A DNA stretch of 64,000 bases, from positions 1-64,000 of the forward strand of contig JAKISW010000012.1 in assembly GCA_021648375.1 (NCBI GenBank), read 5' to 3'. The stretch is from Devosiaceae bacterium. GTDB lineage: Bacteria > Pseudomonadota > Alphaproteobacteria > Rhizobiales > Devosiaceae. Made by a program: the position numbers and the translations under genes. How positions within the stretch are numbered: position 1 is the first letter of the stretch; every line of letters begins with the position of its first letter. Under the pieces are notes generated by a model that was not told the DNA's origin, did not search any database, and was given only the letters and a program-made list of their open reading frames with translations. Of this stretch, positions 38,120 to 48,145 are shown piece after piece.

Positions 38120-38425
38120 CGTTCAGCTCTCCTTGAACAACGCAAAAAATATAGCTTAAATTGGTCAGTTTAATTTCAGCGTTAAAAATACCGTCTGTTT
38201 TCTAATTTGGTCTACAAATGCGGTGCTTGTTTGTTCAATGACTATGTGGAAAAAACAAAATCCATTTGTGGTGACTATCATGGCATTTCCCCAAATAGAT
38301 TACCTTGGGGTATTATTCACCAATCAAATATGGTGAAAATGCAAGATTTGCTTACCATTATTGCTTGTCACTTACCTCACTCTGGTGTATGTAGCGCAAA
38401 ATTCCCTAAAATCCAAGGAGAGAAC
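38120..38425. other. 306-bp region between NYN gene and rpoZ
   Basis: The region should hold the divergent promoters. I see no RNA gene, repeat or terminator in it. It is open in the rpoZ frame back to 38207, but the N-terminal residues that would be added do not look like protein of this family. Confidence 0.6.
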
Positions 38426-38797
38426 GTGGCCCGCGTAACCGTTGAAGACTGCATTAAAAAAGTCGAAAACCGTTTTGATCTTATTCTGATGGCTGCCCAT
38501 CGCTCTCGTCTCATAGCCAATGGCACAGAGATTACGGTTCCCCGTGATAATGACAAAAACCCTGTTGTTGCCTTGCGCGAAATTGGAGCGGGGACCTTGT
38601 CCCCTGAAGATCTTGAAGAAGATCTGATCCATTCTTTGCAAAATTATGTGGAAGTTGATGAACCTGAAGAAGCCCCTGCTCCTCCAATTGAGGGCATTGC
38701 AGCACCTGATGAGGCCATTACTTTTGATTCGATGAGTGAAGAAGATCTGCTTCGCGGCATCGAGGGCCTCTCGCCCCCCGATCGGCGTGATGATTGA
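38426..38797 (+). CDS. rpoZ: RNA polymerase omega subunit
   Basis: A 123-residue omega subunit that assists RNA polymerase assembly and, in many proteobacteria, ppGpp binding. '[20 protein letters not shown]' and '[11 protein letters not shown]' match the family. The start is GTG 38426, with AAGGAGAG 5 nt upstream, and fits the conserved N-terminus exactly. rsh, the ppGpp enzyme, follows. Confidence 0.95.
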   Translation: MARVTVEDCIKKVENRFDLILMAAHRSRLIANGTEITVPRDNDKNPVVALREIGAGTLSPEDLEEDLIHSLQNYVEVDEPEEAPAPPIEGIAAPDEAITFDSMSEEDLLRGIEGLSPPDRRDD

Positions 38798-38833
38798 TCT
38801 GAATTAATTCTGCTTTATAGTCATTAAGAATTG

Positions 38834-38861
38834 GCGCCGGTTATAGCCGGCGCTTTTTTTT
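38834..38861 (+). terminator. Rho-independent terminator after rpoZ
   Basis: GCGCCGG and CCGGCGC (38834-38853) form a stem over a 6-nt TTATAG loop, followed by eight T residues. It is a strong intrinsic terminator 37 bp after rpoZ, so rsh likely has its own promoter. Confidence 0.9.
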
Positions 38862-38872
38862 GTTCCCATTGT

Positions 38873-39020
38873 TTAGAGCATTTCAAGATAGTTAAGTCCG
38901 GTTATCCAGCCCGCCGGCGTGAGGCCCAAAAGAACAGTAACGAAGTTGCTGTTTCGAAAATGCGACAAATTAAAGACTTAGAGCTTTTGTTTTGATTCAA
39001 CCAAAACATGATAGGCTTTA
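38873..39020 (+). repeat. Dispersed intergenic repeat, copy C
   Basis: Begins TTAGAGCATTTC and ends near TTTTGATTCAACCAAAACATG. 'TTTCGAAAATGCGACAAAT' matches the core of copies A and B loosely (TTTCG-x-GCGACAA). Within it, 26 bp at 38906-38931 are matched at 25 of 26 positions by 59900-59925 (copy D). It lies between the rpoZ terminator and rsh. Confidence 0.55.
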
Positions 39021-39078
39021 GCCAATTGATTTTTTTGGGAGCCGGGATCGTTTTGTTTTTTTGGGGAATATTAAGCTG

Positions 39079-41355
39079 ATGATGCGCCAATATGAACTTG
39101 TTGAAAGGGTTCTGGCCTATAATCCCGGTGCGGATGAGGCGCTGCTTAATCGAGCCTACGTCTATGCCATGAAAAAGCATGGCACTCAGACCAGAGATTC
39201 TGGCGACCTCTATTTCGCTCATCCCCTGGAAGTTGCAGCAATTCTCACTGAAATGAAGCTGGATGATGCAACTATTGCCGGAGCCCTGCTTCACGACACA
39301 ATTGAAGATACCGATGCAACCCGCGAAGAAATTGAAGAATTGTTTGGTCCCCAGATTGCAGAAGTCGTTGATGGGGTAACCAAGATTGAGCAGCTGAATC
39401 TAGTAACCAGGGAAGAGGCTCAGGCGGAAAACCTGCGCAAGCTGTTATTGGCAATTTCTCAGGATGTAAGGGTCTTGATTGTCAAACTTGCCGATCGATT
39501 GCACAATATGCGCACCATAGAATATGTGCCTGAGGAAAAGCGCCGTCGAATAGCTCAGGAAACCATGGATATTTATGCTCCTCTGGCCGGGCGTATGGGC
39601 ATGCAGGATATGCGTTCCGAATTGGAGGATATTTCCTTTGGGGTGCTTCAGCCAGATCATTATGCAATCATCACCAGCCGCCTAAAACATATGGAGGATG
39701 AAAACCGTGGGGCAATCGAGACGATTTCCTCTGAATTAACCCAAAAACTTGCAACTGCCGGCATTGCTGCGCAGGTTTCTGCCCGGTTAAAAAATCCATG
39801 GTCAATTTTTAAAAAAATCGAACAGCGCGATATAGCTCTGGAACAGCTTTCAGATATTATCGGCTTTCGGGTAATTGTGGAAAATGAAGACGATTGTTAT
39901 CGCACCCTTGGGGTCGTGCATTCCAATTGGAAAATGGTACCGGGACGATTCAAGGATTATATTTCACTGCCAAAATATAATGATTACCGTTCAATTCATA
40001 CAACAATTGTCGGGCCGGCAAATCAACGCGCCGAATTGCAGATCAGGACTCGCCAAATGCATTCGATTGCTGAATATGGTGTGGCCGGACATGCTTTATA
40101 TAAGGATAATGTTCAAGGCAGCTTCAAGAAACTGGAAAAAGAAAATCAGGCCTATAACTGGCTGCGCCAAACTATCGAACACTTGACCAAAGGTGAGGAA
40201 ACTGATGAATTCCTTGAATACACCAAGCTGGAACTGTTTCAGGATCAGGTTTTTTGTTTTTCTCCACAGGGGCGACTTATTGCCCTGCCTCGCGGAGCCA
40301 CGCCCATTGATTTTGCCTATGCGGTGCACACTGATATTGGCGATACCTGCACTGGCGCGAAAATAAACGGAGTGATTTCTCCCCTTGTTTCCCGTTTGAG
40401 AAACGGGGACGAGGTAGAAATTATTCGTGACAGCAATCACACTCCATCTCCCCATTGGGTAAATATTGCCATAACCGGCAAGGCTCGTTCCGCTATTCGC
40501 CGAGCGGTCAGAATTGAGGAATTAAAGCGTGCCAGAACCTTGGGAAAACAGGTTTTGGGAACGCTTTTGCAGCGCGAGGGAATTGAAGATGAGGAAACAG
40601 GGGCAAAAAAACTTGCGGTATTGGCTGGCTTCAAATCCGTTGATGATTTGATTGAGGCTATTGGGTCCGGGCAAATTCAGGCTGAGAATTTAGATGAGCA
40701 TGTGGAAAAGCTCACCGGCAAACGCCGTTCAATGTTCAGGCGCAAAAAAATCACCCTGCCGGTGGCTCAAGAGGCTGATGGCTGGTTTTCTCTTCGTGAT
40801 AACTCCAACTTCAAATTTCGCATTCCCGGTGGCCAACGGCTTGGAGCAAAGGGCAAAGCCGCCTTGTCCCGACTTGGGTTTAACACGCCGGTGCATATAT
40901 CTCCTGAGGGAGTAGTGCCCGGAGATCGTATGGTTGGAATTTTGGATACCGAGGGCGTTTTGAGTATATTTCCAATCCACTCCGATGCGCTGGAAAGCCT
41001 TTATAACAAAGATGTGGCCTGGATTGATGTGCTATGGGATGCACGGCACGCCCACAATAACATGTTTAATGTTTCGGTTTCTATGCTTGCAGCCAACAAA
41101 CCTGGCATGCTGGCCAATGCCACCGCAACAATTGCCTCATGTGATGCAAATATTCACAATCTGGTATTGCGGATGATTTCGCCTGAATTTCATCAGCTGA
41201 TATTTCAGTTGGAAGTGCGCGATCTTGTGCAGTTGACCGAAGCGCTCTCCACATTGAAATATTCTGATGGTCTTTCAAAAGTGCGGCGGTCCAGCATCGA
41301 AGAAGCGCGGGCAATATCGCGTATCGATTGGCAAAATCATAATGAAGAATCATAA
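39079..41355 (+). CDS. rsh: Bifunctional (p)ppGpp synthetase/hydrolase
   Basis: A 758-residue stringent-response enzyme. The HD hydrolase domain has 'YFAHPLEVAAIL' and 'AGALLHDTIEDT'; the synthetase domain has 'KDYISLPKYNDYRSIHTTIV' and 'LQIRTRQMHSIAEYGVAGH'. TGS (about 395-460) and a C-terminal ACT domain (about 680-755) follow. Alphaproteobacteria usually have one such protein, called Rsh or SpoT. ATG 39079 (or 39082) gives the standard N-terminus 'MMRQYELVERV'; a TTG at 39061 is in frame but less likely. Confidence 0.94.
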   Translation: MMRQYELVERVLAYNPGADEALLNRAYVYAMKKHGTQTRDSGDLYFAHPLEVAAILTEMKLDDATIAGALLHDTIEDTDATREEIEELFGPQIAEVVDGVTKIEQLNLVTREEAQAENLRKLLLAISQDVRVLIVKLADRLHNMRTIEYVPEEKRRRIAQETMDIYAPLAGRMGMQDMRSELEDISFGVLQPDHYAIITSRLKHMEDENRGAIETISSELTQKLATAGIAAQVSARLKNPWSIFKKIEQRDIALEQLSDIIGFRVIVENEDDCYRTLGVVHSNWKMVPGRFKDYISLPKYNDYRSIHTTIVGPANQRAELQIRTRQMHSIAEYGVAGHALYKDNVQGSFKKLEKENQAYNWLRQTIEHLTKGEETDEFLEYTKLELFQDQVFCFSPQGRLIALPRGATPIDFAYAVHTDIGDTCTGAKINGVISPLVSRLRNGDEVEIIRDSNHTPSPHWVNIAITGKARSAIRRAVRIEELKRARTLGKQVLGTLLQREGIEDEETGAKKLAVLAGFKSVDDLIEAIGSGQIQAENLDEHVEKLTGKRRSMFRRKKITLPVAQEADGWFSLRDNSNFKFRIPGGQRLGAKGKAALSRLGFNTPVHISPEGVVPGDRMVGILDTEGVLSIFPIHSDALESLYNKDVAWIDVLWDARHAHNNMFNVSVSMLAANKPGMLANATATIASCDANIHNLVLRMISPEFHQLIFQLEVRDLVQLTEALSTLKYSDGLSKVRRSSIEEARAISRIDWQNHNEES

Positions 41356-41387
41356 TATATGTCAGCACAAACCACCGGAAAGTTAAG

Positions 41388-42005
41388 ATGAACCTTGCAG
41401 ATGATCAAAAAAACAACTCCCTGTCGCAAAAACAGGTTTTGGACATTTTTGCCGATTGTGGGGCGATTTTACACGGTCACTTCATTCTGACTTCGGGCCT
41501 GCGCTCAGCAACTTATCTGCAAAAAGCACTGGTATTTCGCCAACCGGAAAAGGCTCAAATTCTTTGCTCGGCGCTGGCACAAAAAATCACTGAGGCCAGG
41601 CTTGGTGAAATTTCCCAGATTGTTGCTCCGGCGATGGGGGGAGTTATTCCCGGTTATGAAACGGCTCGTCATCTGGGCCTGCCGGCAATTTTTACTGAAA
41701 GAGTTGAGGGTAAGTTCCAACTTCGCCGTGGATTTGAAATTTTTCCCGGTGAAAAAATCATTGTCGTCGATGATATAATTTCTACCGGGATTTCTATCCG
41801 GGAATGCATTGCCTGCGTTGAAGAAATGGGGGGCGATGTGATCGCTGCCGCTTGTTTGATTGATCGCTCGGCCGGGGAGGCGGATATTGGTGTGAAGCTG
41901 ATAAAACTGATTGATTTTAAGGTCAGTGCATATTCTGAGGATGAACTGCCAGCAGAATTGGCAGCGATACCGCCCATTAAGCCCGGCAGTCGCGGACTGG
42001 CTTGA
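41388..42005 (+). CDS. pyrE: Orotate phosphoribosyltransferase
   Basis: A 205-residue enzyme that joins orotate to PRPP in UMP synthesis. The PRPP-binding motif 'IIVVDDIISTGISIRECI' is clear, and 'HFILTSGLRSATYLQK' matches the orotate-binding end. It lies 32 bp after rsh and 48 bp before acpS, the usual place in several Hyphomicrobiales genomes. Confidence 0.94.
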   Translation: MNLADDQKNNSLSQKQVLDIFADCGAILHGHFILTSGLRSATYLQKALVFRQPEKAQILCSALAQKITEARLGEISQIVAPAMGGVIPGYETARHLGLPAIFTERVEGKFQLRRGFEIFPGEKIIVVDDIISTGISIRECIACVEEMGGDVIAAACLIDRSAGEADIGVKLIKLIDFKVSAYSEDELPAELAAIPPIKPGSRGLA

Positions 42006-42053
42006 GCACTTTAATACTGACCTGAGGGTTTTTGTGATTATTGGAAGAATTCT

Positions 42054-42491
42054 ATGATTATTGGACTTGGTAATGATATGTGCGAAATCAAACGCATGGA
42101 GGCGACACTAAACAGGTTTGGCGAGCGCTTTACCATGCGTTGTTTTACCGAAATCGAGCGCAAAAAATCCGATGCCAGAAAAAATCGCGCGGCCTCTTAT
42201 GCCAAACGTTTTTCCGCAAAAGAGGCCTGTGCAAAAGCGCTTGGAACCGGGCTCTCGAATGGAGTGTTCTGGCGTGATATGGGGGTGGTGAACCTTCCTT
42301 CGGGAAAGCCCACAATGCAACTGAGCGGGGGCGCGCAAAAAGTTCTGCAACATATTGTGCCAGCGGGATATCAACCCCATATACATGTTTCAATAACTGA
42401 CGATGGCGGCATGGCCTTCACTTTTGTGATAATTGAAGCGTTACCGATTGAAACTTTGCCGATTTCTAAAAAATTCGCCAATTTAAAATGA
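42054..42491 (+). CDS. acpS: Holo-[acyl-carrier-protein] synthase
   Basis: A 145-residue phosphopantetheinyl transferase that activates ACP with CoA. The motifs '[20 protein letters not shown]' and '[16 protein letters not shown]' contain the Asp and Glu metal ligands. Length and position before lepB are normal. Confidence 0.94.
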   Translation: MIIGLGNDMCEIKRMEATLNRFGERFTMRCFTEIERKKSDARKNRAASYAKRFSAKEACAKALGTGLSNGVFWRDMGVVNLPSGKPTMQLSGGAQKVLQHIVPAGYQPHIHVSITDDGGMAFTFVIIEALPIETLPISKKFANLK

Positions 42492-42593
42492 TTGCTGGTT
42501 TTTAAGCGAACGCAGACAATAACAACAGTTGACCATAGGGGTTGCCTTGCGTAACCACACTATAATGATCAAATAATTCTGGAGAGCCTGACA

Positions 42594-43352
42594 ATGTCGA
42601 GCGAAACAAAATCAAAAGACAAAGAAAAGCCCTCCGAATTGCGAGAAACCATTGTCGTAATTGTTCAGGCACTTATTATTGCGTTGGTTTTTCGCAGCTT
42701 TATATATCAGCCTTTTTCTATTCCCACCGCCTCGTTGCAACCAAACATGATGATTGGAGATTATTTTATCTCCTCTAAGTTTACATGGGGCTATGGGCGT
42801 TATTCGTTTCCACTTGGTATTGCGCCAATAGATGGTAGGATTTTTGGGCGCGAGCCAAATCGCGGTGATATCGCAGTGTTCAAAAATGCCCCGACGGGTG
42901 AGGATTATGTCAAAAGAGTCATTGGAATTCCCGGTGATCGTATCCAGATGATTAATGGACGTTTGTTCATTAACGGGGAAATGCTGGAGCGTGAAATGAT
43001 CGGTCGGGCCACCGATACTGACAGCTTTGGCAATTCACTGCCGGTGACTCAGTATATGGAGACGCTTCCCAGCGGATTCTCTTATATGATAAACGAAATT
43101 TCCGACAATGGCTCTTTGGACAATACAATTGAATATGCGGTGCCTGAGGGGCATTATTTTATGATGGGTGACAATCGCGATCGCTCTCAAGACAGCCGTA
43201 TTCTAAGCGCTGTAGGATATGTTCCCTTTGGCAATCTTATCGGCAAGGCCGAGGCCAGGTTCTTCTCCATGCAGGATAACGTCCCCCCGTGGCAGGTATG
43301 GCAATGGCCAGCCAAGCTGCGCCTCGATCGCATGTTTCAATCGGTATATTGA
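42594..43352 (+). CDS. lepB: Signal peptidase I
   Basis: A 252-residue inner-membrane protease that removes signal peptides. An N-terminal helix (about 19-35) is followed by the catalytic Ser motif, here 'IPTASLQPNMMIGDY' with S47, and by the catalytic Lys K107 in 'GEDYVKRVIGIPGD'. Later 'GHYFMMGDNRDRSQDSR' is the usual box E. The residue after the catalytic Ser is Leu instead of the common Met. The stop overlaps the rnc start by 1 bp. Confidence 0.93.
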   Translation: MSSETKSKDKEKPSELRETIVVIVQALIIALVFRSFIYQPFSIPTASLQPNMMIGDYFISSKFTWGYGRYSFPLGIAPIDGRIFGREPNRGDIAVFKNAPTGEDYVKRVIGIPGDRIQMINGRLFINGEMLEREMIGRATDTDSFGNSLPVTQYMETLPSGFSYMINEISDNGSLDNTIEYAVPEGHYFMMGDNRDRSQDSRILSAVGYVPFGNLIGKAEARFFSMQDNVPPWQVWQWPAKLRLDRMFQSVY

Positions 43353-44053
43353 TGGTGAATCCAAAACCAGATTTTTCTAAACTGGAAGATATTCTGCAAT
43401 ATAGTTTTGCCGATAAAGACATTTTGCAGCGCGCACTAACCCACACCAGCGCTGTTTCCCCCGGTCGTCGGGTAAAAGATTCTTATCAACGCCTGGAATT
43501 TCTGGGGGACAGAATATTGGGGCTGGTGGCGGCAGATTTGCTCTTTAAGCGCCTGCCAGATGCCAAAGAGGGGGAATTGGCGCGGGCCTTGAATTCAATT
43601 GTGCGTAAAGAAGCCTGCGCTGCGGTGGCAGTCGAGCTTGGGCTTGGCTCATTTGTTCAAATGGATAAAAGCGAAGCGCGCACCGGCGGCCGGGAGAAGC
43701 CTTCGGTTCTGGCTGATGTTTGCGAAGCCATTATAGGGGCCATTTACGTGGATGGCGGTCATCAAAAATCATTTGAATTTGTACAGCGCACGTTTAACGC
43801 CCATATATCAGCTGCAGACAGGCCCCAGATTGATGCAAAAACCAAATTGCAGGAATGGGCCCAGGGACGTGGATTTGCCACCCCGCAATATCTTGAAATT
43901 GACCGGACTGGCCCGGCTCATAACCCGGTTTTTTCCATCAAGGTAAAAGTTGAGGGTTTTGAAACCATATCGGCACAGGGTCCTTCAAAAAAAACCGCTG
44001 AGCAAAGCGTTGCCGAATTATTTTTGCGCCGTGAAGGCATATTGGAAACTTAA
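43352..44053 (+). CDS. rnc: Ribonuclease III
   Basis: A 233-residue double-strand RNA endonuclease acting in rRNA and mRNA processing. The catalytic signature 'RLEFLGDRILGLVAADLL' and the second acidic site 'ADVCEAIIGAIYVDGG' are intact, and a dsRNA-binding domain follows ('KTKLQEWAQGRGFATPQY' ... 'GPSKKTAEQSVAELFL'). ATG 43352 overlaps the lepB stop (TGATG); an in-frame ATG at 43289 lies within lepB. era follows after 3 bp. Confidence 0.95.
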   Translation: MVNPKPDFSKLEDILQYSFADKDILQRALTHTSAVSPGRRVKDSYQRLEFLGDRILGLVAADLLFKRLPDAKEGELARALNSIVRKEACAAVAVELGLGSFVQMDKSEARTGGREKPSVLADVCEAIIGAIYVDGGHQKSFEFVQRTFNAHISAADRPQIDAKTKLQEWAQGRGFATPQYLEIDRTGPAHNPVFSIKVKVEGFETISAQGPSKKTAEQSVAELFLRREGILET

Positions 44054-44056
44054 AAA

Positions 44057-44986
44057 ATGCAAAAAAAGAACGACCAAAAAACTTCTGATACCGATCAGAC
44101 CCGCTGTGGTTTTATCGCGCTTGTTGGTGCTCCAAATGCGGGTAAATCCACAATGCTCAATGCCTTGGTGGGAACCAAGGTTTCAATCGTGACTCATAAG
44201 GCCCAGACCACCAGAGCACAAATTCGCGGAGTGGTAATTCGTGATCAGGCCCAAATTGTCTTCATTGATACTCCTGGAATTTTTGCCCCTAAACGTCGAC
44301 TTGATCGCGCCATGGTTAAGTCTGCTTGGACCGGCGCTGGCGATGCTGATTTTATCGCTCTTATCGTTGATGCTCATAAGGGGGTTACCCCTGATTTGGA
44401 CCGGCTATTGGTGGGGTTGGCAAAAACCAATCGTCCAAAATTGCTGGTGTTGAACAAGATTGATAAAATCCCCCGTGAAAAATTGCTGGAAATTTCAGCC
44501 GATTTGAACGAGCGCGGCGATTTTGATCGCACCTTCATGCTCTCGGCTTTGAAGGGCAATGGGTTGGATGATTTTATTGATTGGGCAGCCTCTGCTATTC
44601 CTTTGGGACCATGGCATTTTCCAGAAGAACAATTAAGCGACCTTTCTCTTGCTCTTACGGCGGCAGAAGTCACCCGCGAAAAGATTTTTATGCGGGTGCA
44701 TGAGGAAATCCCCTATAATATCACCGTTGAAACTGAGCGCTTCAAAGTGCAAAAAAACGGTGATTATAAAATTGACCAGGTGATTTATGTGACCAGAGAT
44801 GGGCACAAAAAAATCGTTTTGGGAAAAAATGGAGCATCGATAAAAGCTGTTGGCTCCGAAGCCAGAAAAGACCTGATGGAAATGTTTGATACCAAAGTTC
44901 ATTTGTTTTTGTTTGTAAAAGTCAGAGAGAACTGGGCCGATGATCCCAGCCGTTATCGCGAGATGGGTCTGGAGTTTCATGATTGA
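44057..44986 (+). CDS. era: GTPase Era
   Basis: A 309-residue GTPase needed for 30S ribosome maturation. G1 'GAPNAGKST', G2/G3 region 'KAQTTRAQIRG' and 'IDTPGIF', G4 'LNKID' and a C-terminal KH RNA-binding domain ('ILGKNGASIK' type pattern) are present. It is 3 bp after rnc and before recO, the conserved rnc-era-recO order. Confidence 0.95.
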   Translation: MQKKNDQKTSDTDQTRCGFIALVGAPNAGKSTMLNALVGTKVSIVTHKAQTTRAQIRGVVIRDQAQIVFIDTPGIFAPKRRLDRAMVKSAWTGAGDADFIALIVDAHKGVTPDLDRLLVGLAKTNRPKLLVLNKIDKIPREKLLEISADLNERGDFDRTFMLSALKGNGLDDFIDWAASAIPLGPWHFPEEQLSDLSLALTAAEVTREKIFMRVHEEIPYNITVETERFKVQKNGDYKIDQVIYVTRDGHKKIVLGKNGASIKAVGSEARKDLMEMFDTKVHLFLFVKVRENWADDPSRYREMGLEFHD

Positions 44987-45014
44987 TATGACGCTCTAAA
45001 CCGGAAGGCAAAAC

Positions 45015-45731
45015 ATGCAATGGAGCGCTGAAGGGCTGATAATCGGGGTTCGCCGCCATGGAGAAACCAGTGTTATCATTGAAACCATGAGTGTTGATCA
45101 TGGGCGCCATATGGGACTGGTGCGCGGTGGACGTTCAGCCAAATTACGCGCAACCCTGCAAGCGGGGAACTGGGTGCAATTAAGCTGGCGGGCCAGACTT
45201 GAAGAGCACTTAGGGATTTTTTCTGTTGAGCTGATCAAGCCTCGAGCTGCAGATCTGATCGCTAAGCGTTCAAAGCTTTATATCAGCCAATTATTGTTTG
45301 CCCATCTTCGCTTGCTGCCCGAACGCGACCCCCATGAAAGGCTTCTGCAATTTACTCTGGAGATTCTTGATAGTGATTTGGATATTTGCCAACAGGTGCA
45401 AATGCTATCATTATTCGAATTAGCGCTTTTGGATGAGTTGGGGTTTGGGCTGGATTTAACCTCATGTGCTATTAGCGGGCAAACCGAGGGCTTAACCCAT
45501 GTTTCCCCAAAAAGCGGCCGAGCGGTGACCACCTATGCAGCAGGGGAATTTGTTGAGCGCTTGCTGCCTTTGCCGTCATTTTTTCAAACCAGCCAGAATG
45601 CATCCCCAAGTCAGGTGCTGGACGCCATGAAGCTCACAGGGCATTTTTTGCAGCGTCATATCTGGGATGTGCGCGAAATATCTTCTCCCATGCAAAGAGA
45701 GCAGATTTTGAACGAGTTACAGGGCAATTAA
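45015..45731 (+). CDS. recO: DNA repair protein RecO
   Basis: A 238-residue recombination mediator that helps RecA load in the RecFOR pathway. The N-terminal OB-fold ('WSAEGLIIGVRRHGETSVII', 'GLVRGGRSAKLRATLQAGN') and the helical C-terminal domain are typical; the four-Cys zinc site of some RecO proteins is absent. The last codons and stop lie in a 14-bp tandem duplication (45720-45747). Confidence 0.92.
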   Translation: MQWSAEGLIIGVRRHGETSVIIETMSVDHGRHMGLVRGGRSAKLRATLQAGNWVQLSWRARLEEHLGIFSVELIKPRAADLIAKRSKLYISQLLFAHLRLLPERDPHERLLQFTLEILDSDLDICQQVQMLSLFELALLDELGFGLDLTSCAISGQTEGLTHVSPKSGRAVTTYAAGEFVERLLPLPSFFQTSQNASPSQVLDAMKLTGHFLQRHIWDVREISSPMQREQILNELQGN

Positions 45732-45750
45732 CCCAGGGCAATTAACCCAG
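45720..45750 (+). repeat. 14-bp tandem duplication at the recO stop codon
   Basis: CAGGGCAATTAACC occurs at 45720-45733 and 45734-45747, followed by a partial third copy. The first copy encodes the last residues and the TAA; the second lies in the spacer. Confidence 0.8.
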
Positions 45751-45896
45751 AGAATTAGTCCAAAGAACCGTTATAATTGCCTAAATGATTCGCATTTGTA
45801 TCGGCTGCAAACCGGCATAAAGTGATTCAATTTTAAAGAATTAGCCCAATTTGCTAATCTAAAAACTTCAAACCACCAACCCGCATCAGGATTATA

Positions 45897-48140
45897 ATGG
45901 CCGATATTTTACCTCCAAAAGAAAAGAAAATTCAGATCGTTGATCTGCAAAAGGCTTTGGAAGAGCGCTATTTATCCTATGCCCTGTCCACCATTACCCA
46001 GCGGGCCTTACCCGATGTTCGCGATGGCCTAAAGCCTGTGCATCGGCGCATCCTCTATGTGATGAACCTGCTCAAACTCAACCCTGATCAGGGCTATAAA
46101 AAATCCGCAAAAGTTGTGGGCGATGTTATCGGTGGATTTCACCCCCATGGTGATCAATCGATTTATGATGCGCTGGTGCGTCTGGCGCAGGATTTTGCCC
46201 TGCGTTTTCCGCTGGTTGACGGGCAGGGGAACTTTGGCTCCATTGATGGAGATTCAGCTGCCGCCTATCGCTACACCGAAGCCAGAATGACAAGTGTTGC
46301 CGCCCGATTACTGGAAGGGATTGGTGAAAACGCCGTTGATTTTGTGCCCACCTATGATGGTCAAACCCAACAACCTTCTGTGTTGCCGGCAAATTTTCCC
46401 AACCTTTTGGCCAATGGATCTTCGGGGATTGCGGTTGGAATGGCCACTTCCGTCCCCCCCCATAATGTTGGGGAGCTTTGTGAAGCCGCCTTGCACCTTA
46501 TTCATAATCCCAACGCCACCACTGCGGACCTGGTTAAATTTGTTCCCGGCCCTGATTTTCCCACTGGCGGAATTTTGGTGGAGCCAAAAGAAGATATTCT
46601 AAAAGCATATGAAACCGGGCGAGGGGGCTTTCGGGTGCGGGCGCGCTGGAACAGTGAAGATGCGGGCCGTGGCACATGGCAAATTGTGATCACTGAAATG
46701 TCTTACGGGGTGCAAAAATCCCGTCTGGTCGAAAAAATTGCTGACCTGATGCTGGCTAAAAAACTGCCGCTGTTAAAAGACGTGCGCGATGAATCTGCCG
46801 AAGATATTCGCCTTATTCTGGAGCCAAAATCCCGTTCTGTTGATCCGATAATTCTAATGGAATCCATGTTTAAGCTAACGGACCTTGAAACCAGATTTTC
46901 TTTAAACATGAATGTTCTGGATATGGGCACCACCCCAAAGGTTATGAGCCTTGGCGAGGTTTTGCGCGCCTGGTTGCAGCACAGAAAAACCGTTCTTGTC
47001 CGCCGCTCCCAATATCGTCTTGATCAGATTGATAACCGCCTTGAGGTATTGTCGGGCTATTTGATTGCTTATTTGAATCTGGATGAAATCATTCGCATCA
47101 TACGCGAAGAGGATCACCCAAAAGCCTTTATGATGCAAAAATTTGACCTCACCGATGGTCAGGCTGAGGCAATTTTAAACATGCGGCTTCGCTCTTTGCG
47201 CAAGCTTGAAGAAATTGAAATTAGGGGCGAATTTGATAAACTAAGCGAAGAGAAAAAACATTTGCAGGTTCTTTTAGGCTCTGAGCGTCGCCAGTGGGGC
47301 GCAATAACAACGCAAGTCAGCGAGTTGAGGGATGAGTATGGTCCCAAGAGCAAACTCGGTGCCAGACGTACCAGTTTTGGCGACATGCCTGATAGCGAAG
47401 ATTTTGATTTTGAAGCTGCAATGATTGAGCGTGAGCCAGTGACTGTTGTATTGTCCCAAAAGGGCTGGATACGAGCCATTAAGGGCCACAACACCGAAAA
47501 TTCGACCCTGCAATTTAAGAGCGGAGACGATTTTAAATTATCCCTGAAAGTTCAAACCACCGATAAACTGCTGATGCTGACCACCTGCGGGCGCATATAT
47601 ACTCTTGGGGTTGATAAACTGCCCGGAGGTCGCGGTCATGGTGAGCCTGTGCGTATCATGGTGGATATGGAGGAGGGACATGATATTGTTGATATGTTTG
47701 TCCACGTCGCCGGCACAAAACGCCTGATTGCTTCAAATCTTGGTAATGGTTTTATTGTTCTTGAAGATGATATGATTGCCAATACCCGCAAAGGCAAAAA
47801 AATTCTTAATGTATCAGGACCTAATGAGGCAAGGTTTTGCGTTCTTGCAGCTGGCGATCAGGTCGCAACAATTGGCGATAATCGCAAGCTGCTGGTTTTC
47901 CCCATTTCCCAATTGCCTGAAATGGGCCGGGGCAAAGGGGTACGCCTGCAAAAATATAAGGATGGCGGAATTAGCGATGCGGTGGTGTTTAATGCCGAAG
48001 ATGGAATGAGCTGGGTAGATAGTTCCGGTCGTACCTTTACGCGCTCCATGGAGGATTTGATCGAATGGATTGGAGATCGCGCCGCAGCAGGGCGGGTGCG
48101 CCCAACCGGATTTCCACGTAATAATAAATTCAAAGGCTGA
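45897..48140 (+). CDS. parC: DNA topoisomerase IV subunit A
   Basis: A 747-residue subunit of topoisomerase IV, which unlinks replicated chromosomes. The breakage-reunion domain shows '[19 protein letters not shown]', the quinolone-region '[19 protein letters not shown]', and the catalytic Tyr in '[15 protein letters not shown]'. The beta-pinwheel C-terminal domain follows from about residue 500. In the position of the Ser that resistance mutations usually affect (GyrA S83) there is Gln, as I recall for many alphaproteobacterial ParC proteins. The parE gene is not in the window. Confidence 0.94.
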   Translation: MADILPPKEKKIQIVDLQKALEERYLSYALSTITQRALPDVRDGLKPVHRRILYVMNLLKLNPDQGYKKSAKVVGDVIGGFHPHGDQSIYDALVRLAQDFALRFPLVDGQGNFGSIDGDSAAAYRYTEARMTSVAARLLEGIGENAVDFVPTYDGQTQQPSVLPANFPNLLANGSSGIAVGMATSVPPHNVGELCEAALHLIHNPNATTADLVKFVPGPDFPTGGILVEPKEDILKAYETGRGGFRVRARWNSEDAGRGTWQIVITEMSYGVQKSRLVEKIADLMLAKKLPLLKDVRDESAEDIRLILEPKSRSVDPIILMESMFKLTDLETRFSLNMNVLDMGTTPKVMSLGEVLRAWLQHRKTVLVRRSQYRLDQIDNRLEVLSGYLIAYLNLDEIIRIIREEDHPKAFMMQKFDLTDGQAEAILNMRLRSLRKLEEIEIRGEFDKLSEEKKHLQVLLGSERRQWGAITTQVSELRDEYGPKSKLGARRTSFGDMPDSEDFDFEAAMIEREPVTVVLSQKGWIRAIKGHNTENSTLQFKSGDDFKLSLKVQTTDKLLMLTTCGRIYTLGVDKLPGGRGHGEPVRIMVDMEEGHDIVDMFVHVAGTKRLIASNLGNGFIVLEDDMIANTRKGKKILNVSGPNEARFCVLAAGDQVATIGDNRKLLVFPISQLPEMGRGKGVRLQKYKDGGISDAVVFNAEDGMSWVDSSGRTFTRSMEDLIEWIGDRAAAGRVRPTGFPRNNKFKG

Positions 48141-48145
48141 TTTTG

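Noticed and set aside
38207..38425. N-terminal extension of rpoZ from the upstream in-frame ATG
   Set aside because: The GTG at 38426 has a strong SD and matches the conserved N-terminus; the extra residues resemble noncoding sequence.
45897..48140. Quinolone-resistance substitution in ParC (Gln in the usual Ser position)
   Set aside because: The same residue is, as far as I recall, normal in many alphaproteobacterial ParC proteins, so it cannot be called a resistance mutation.
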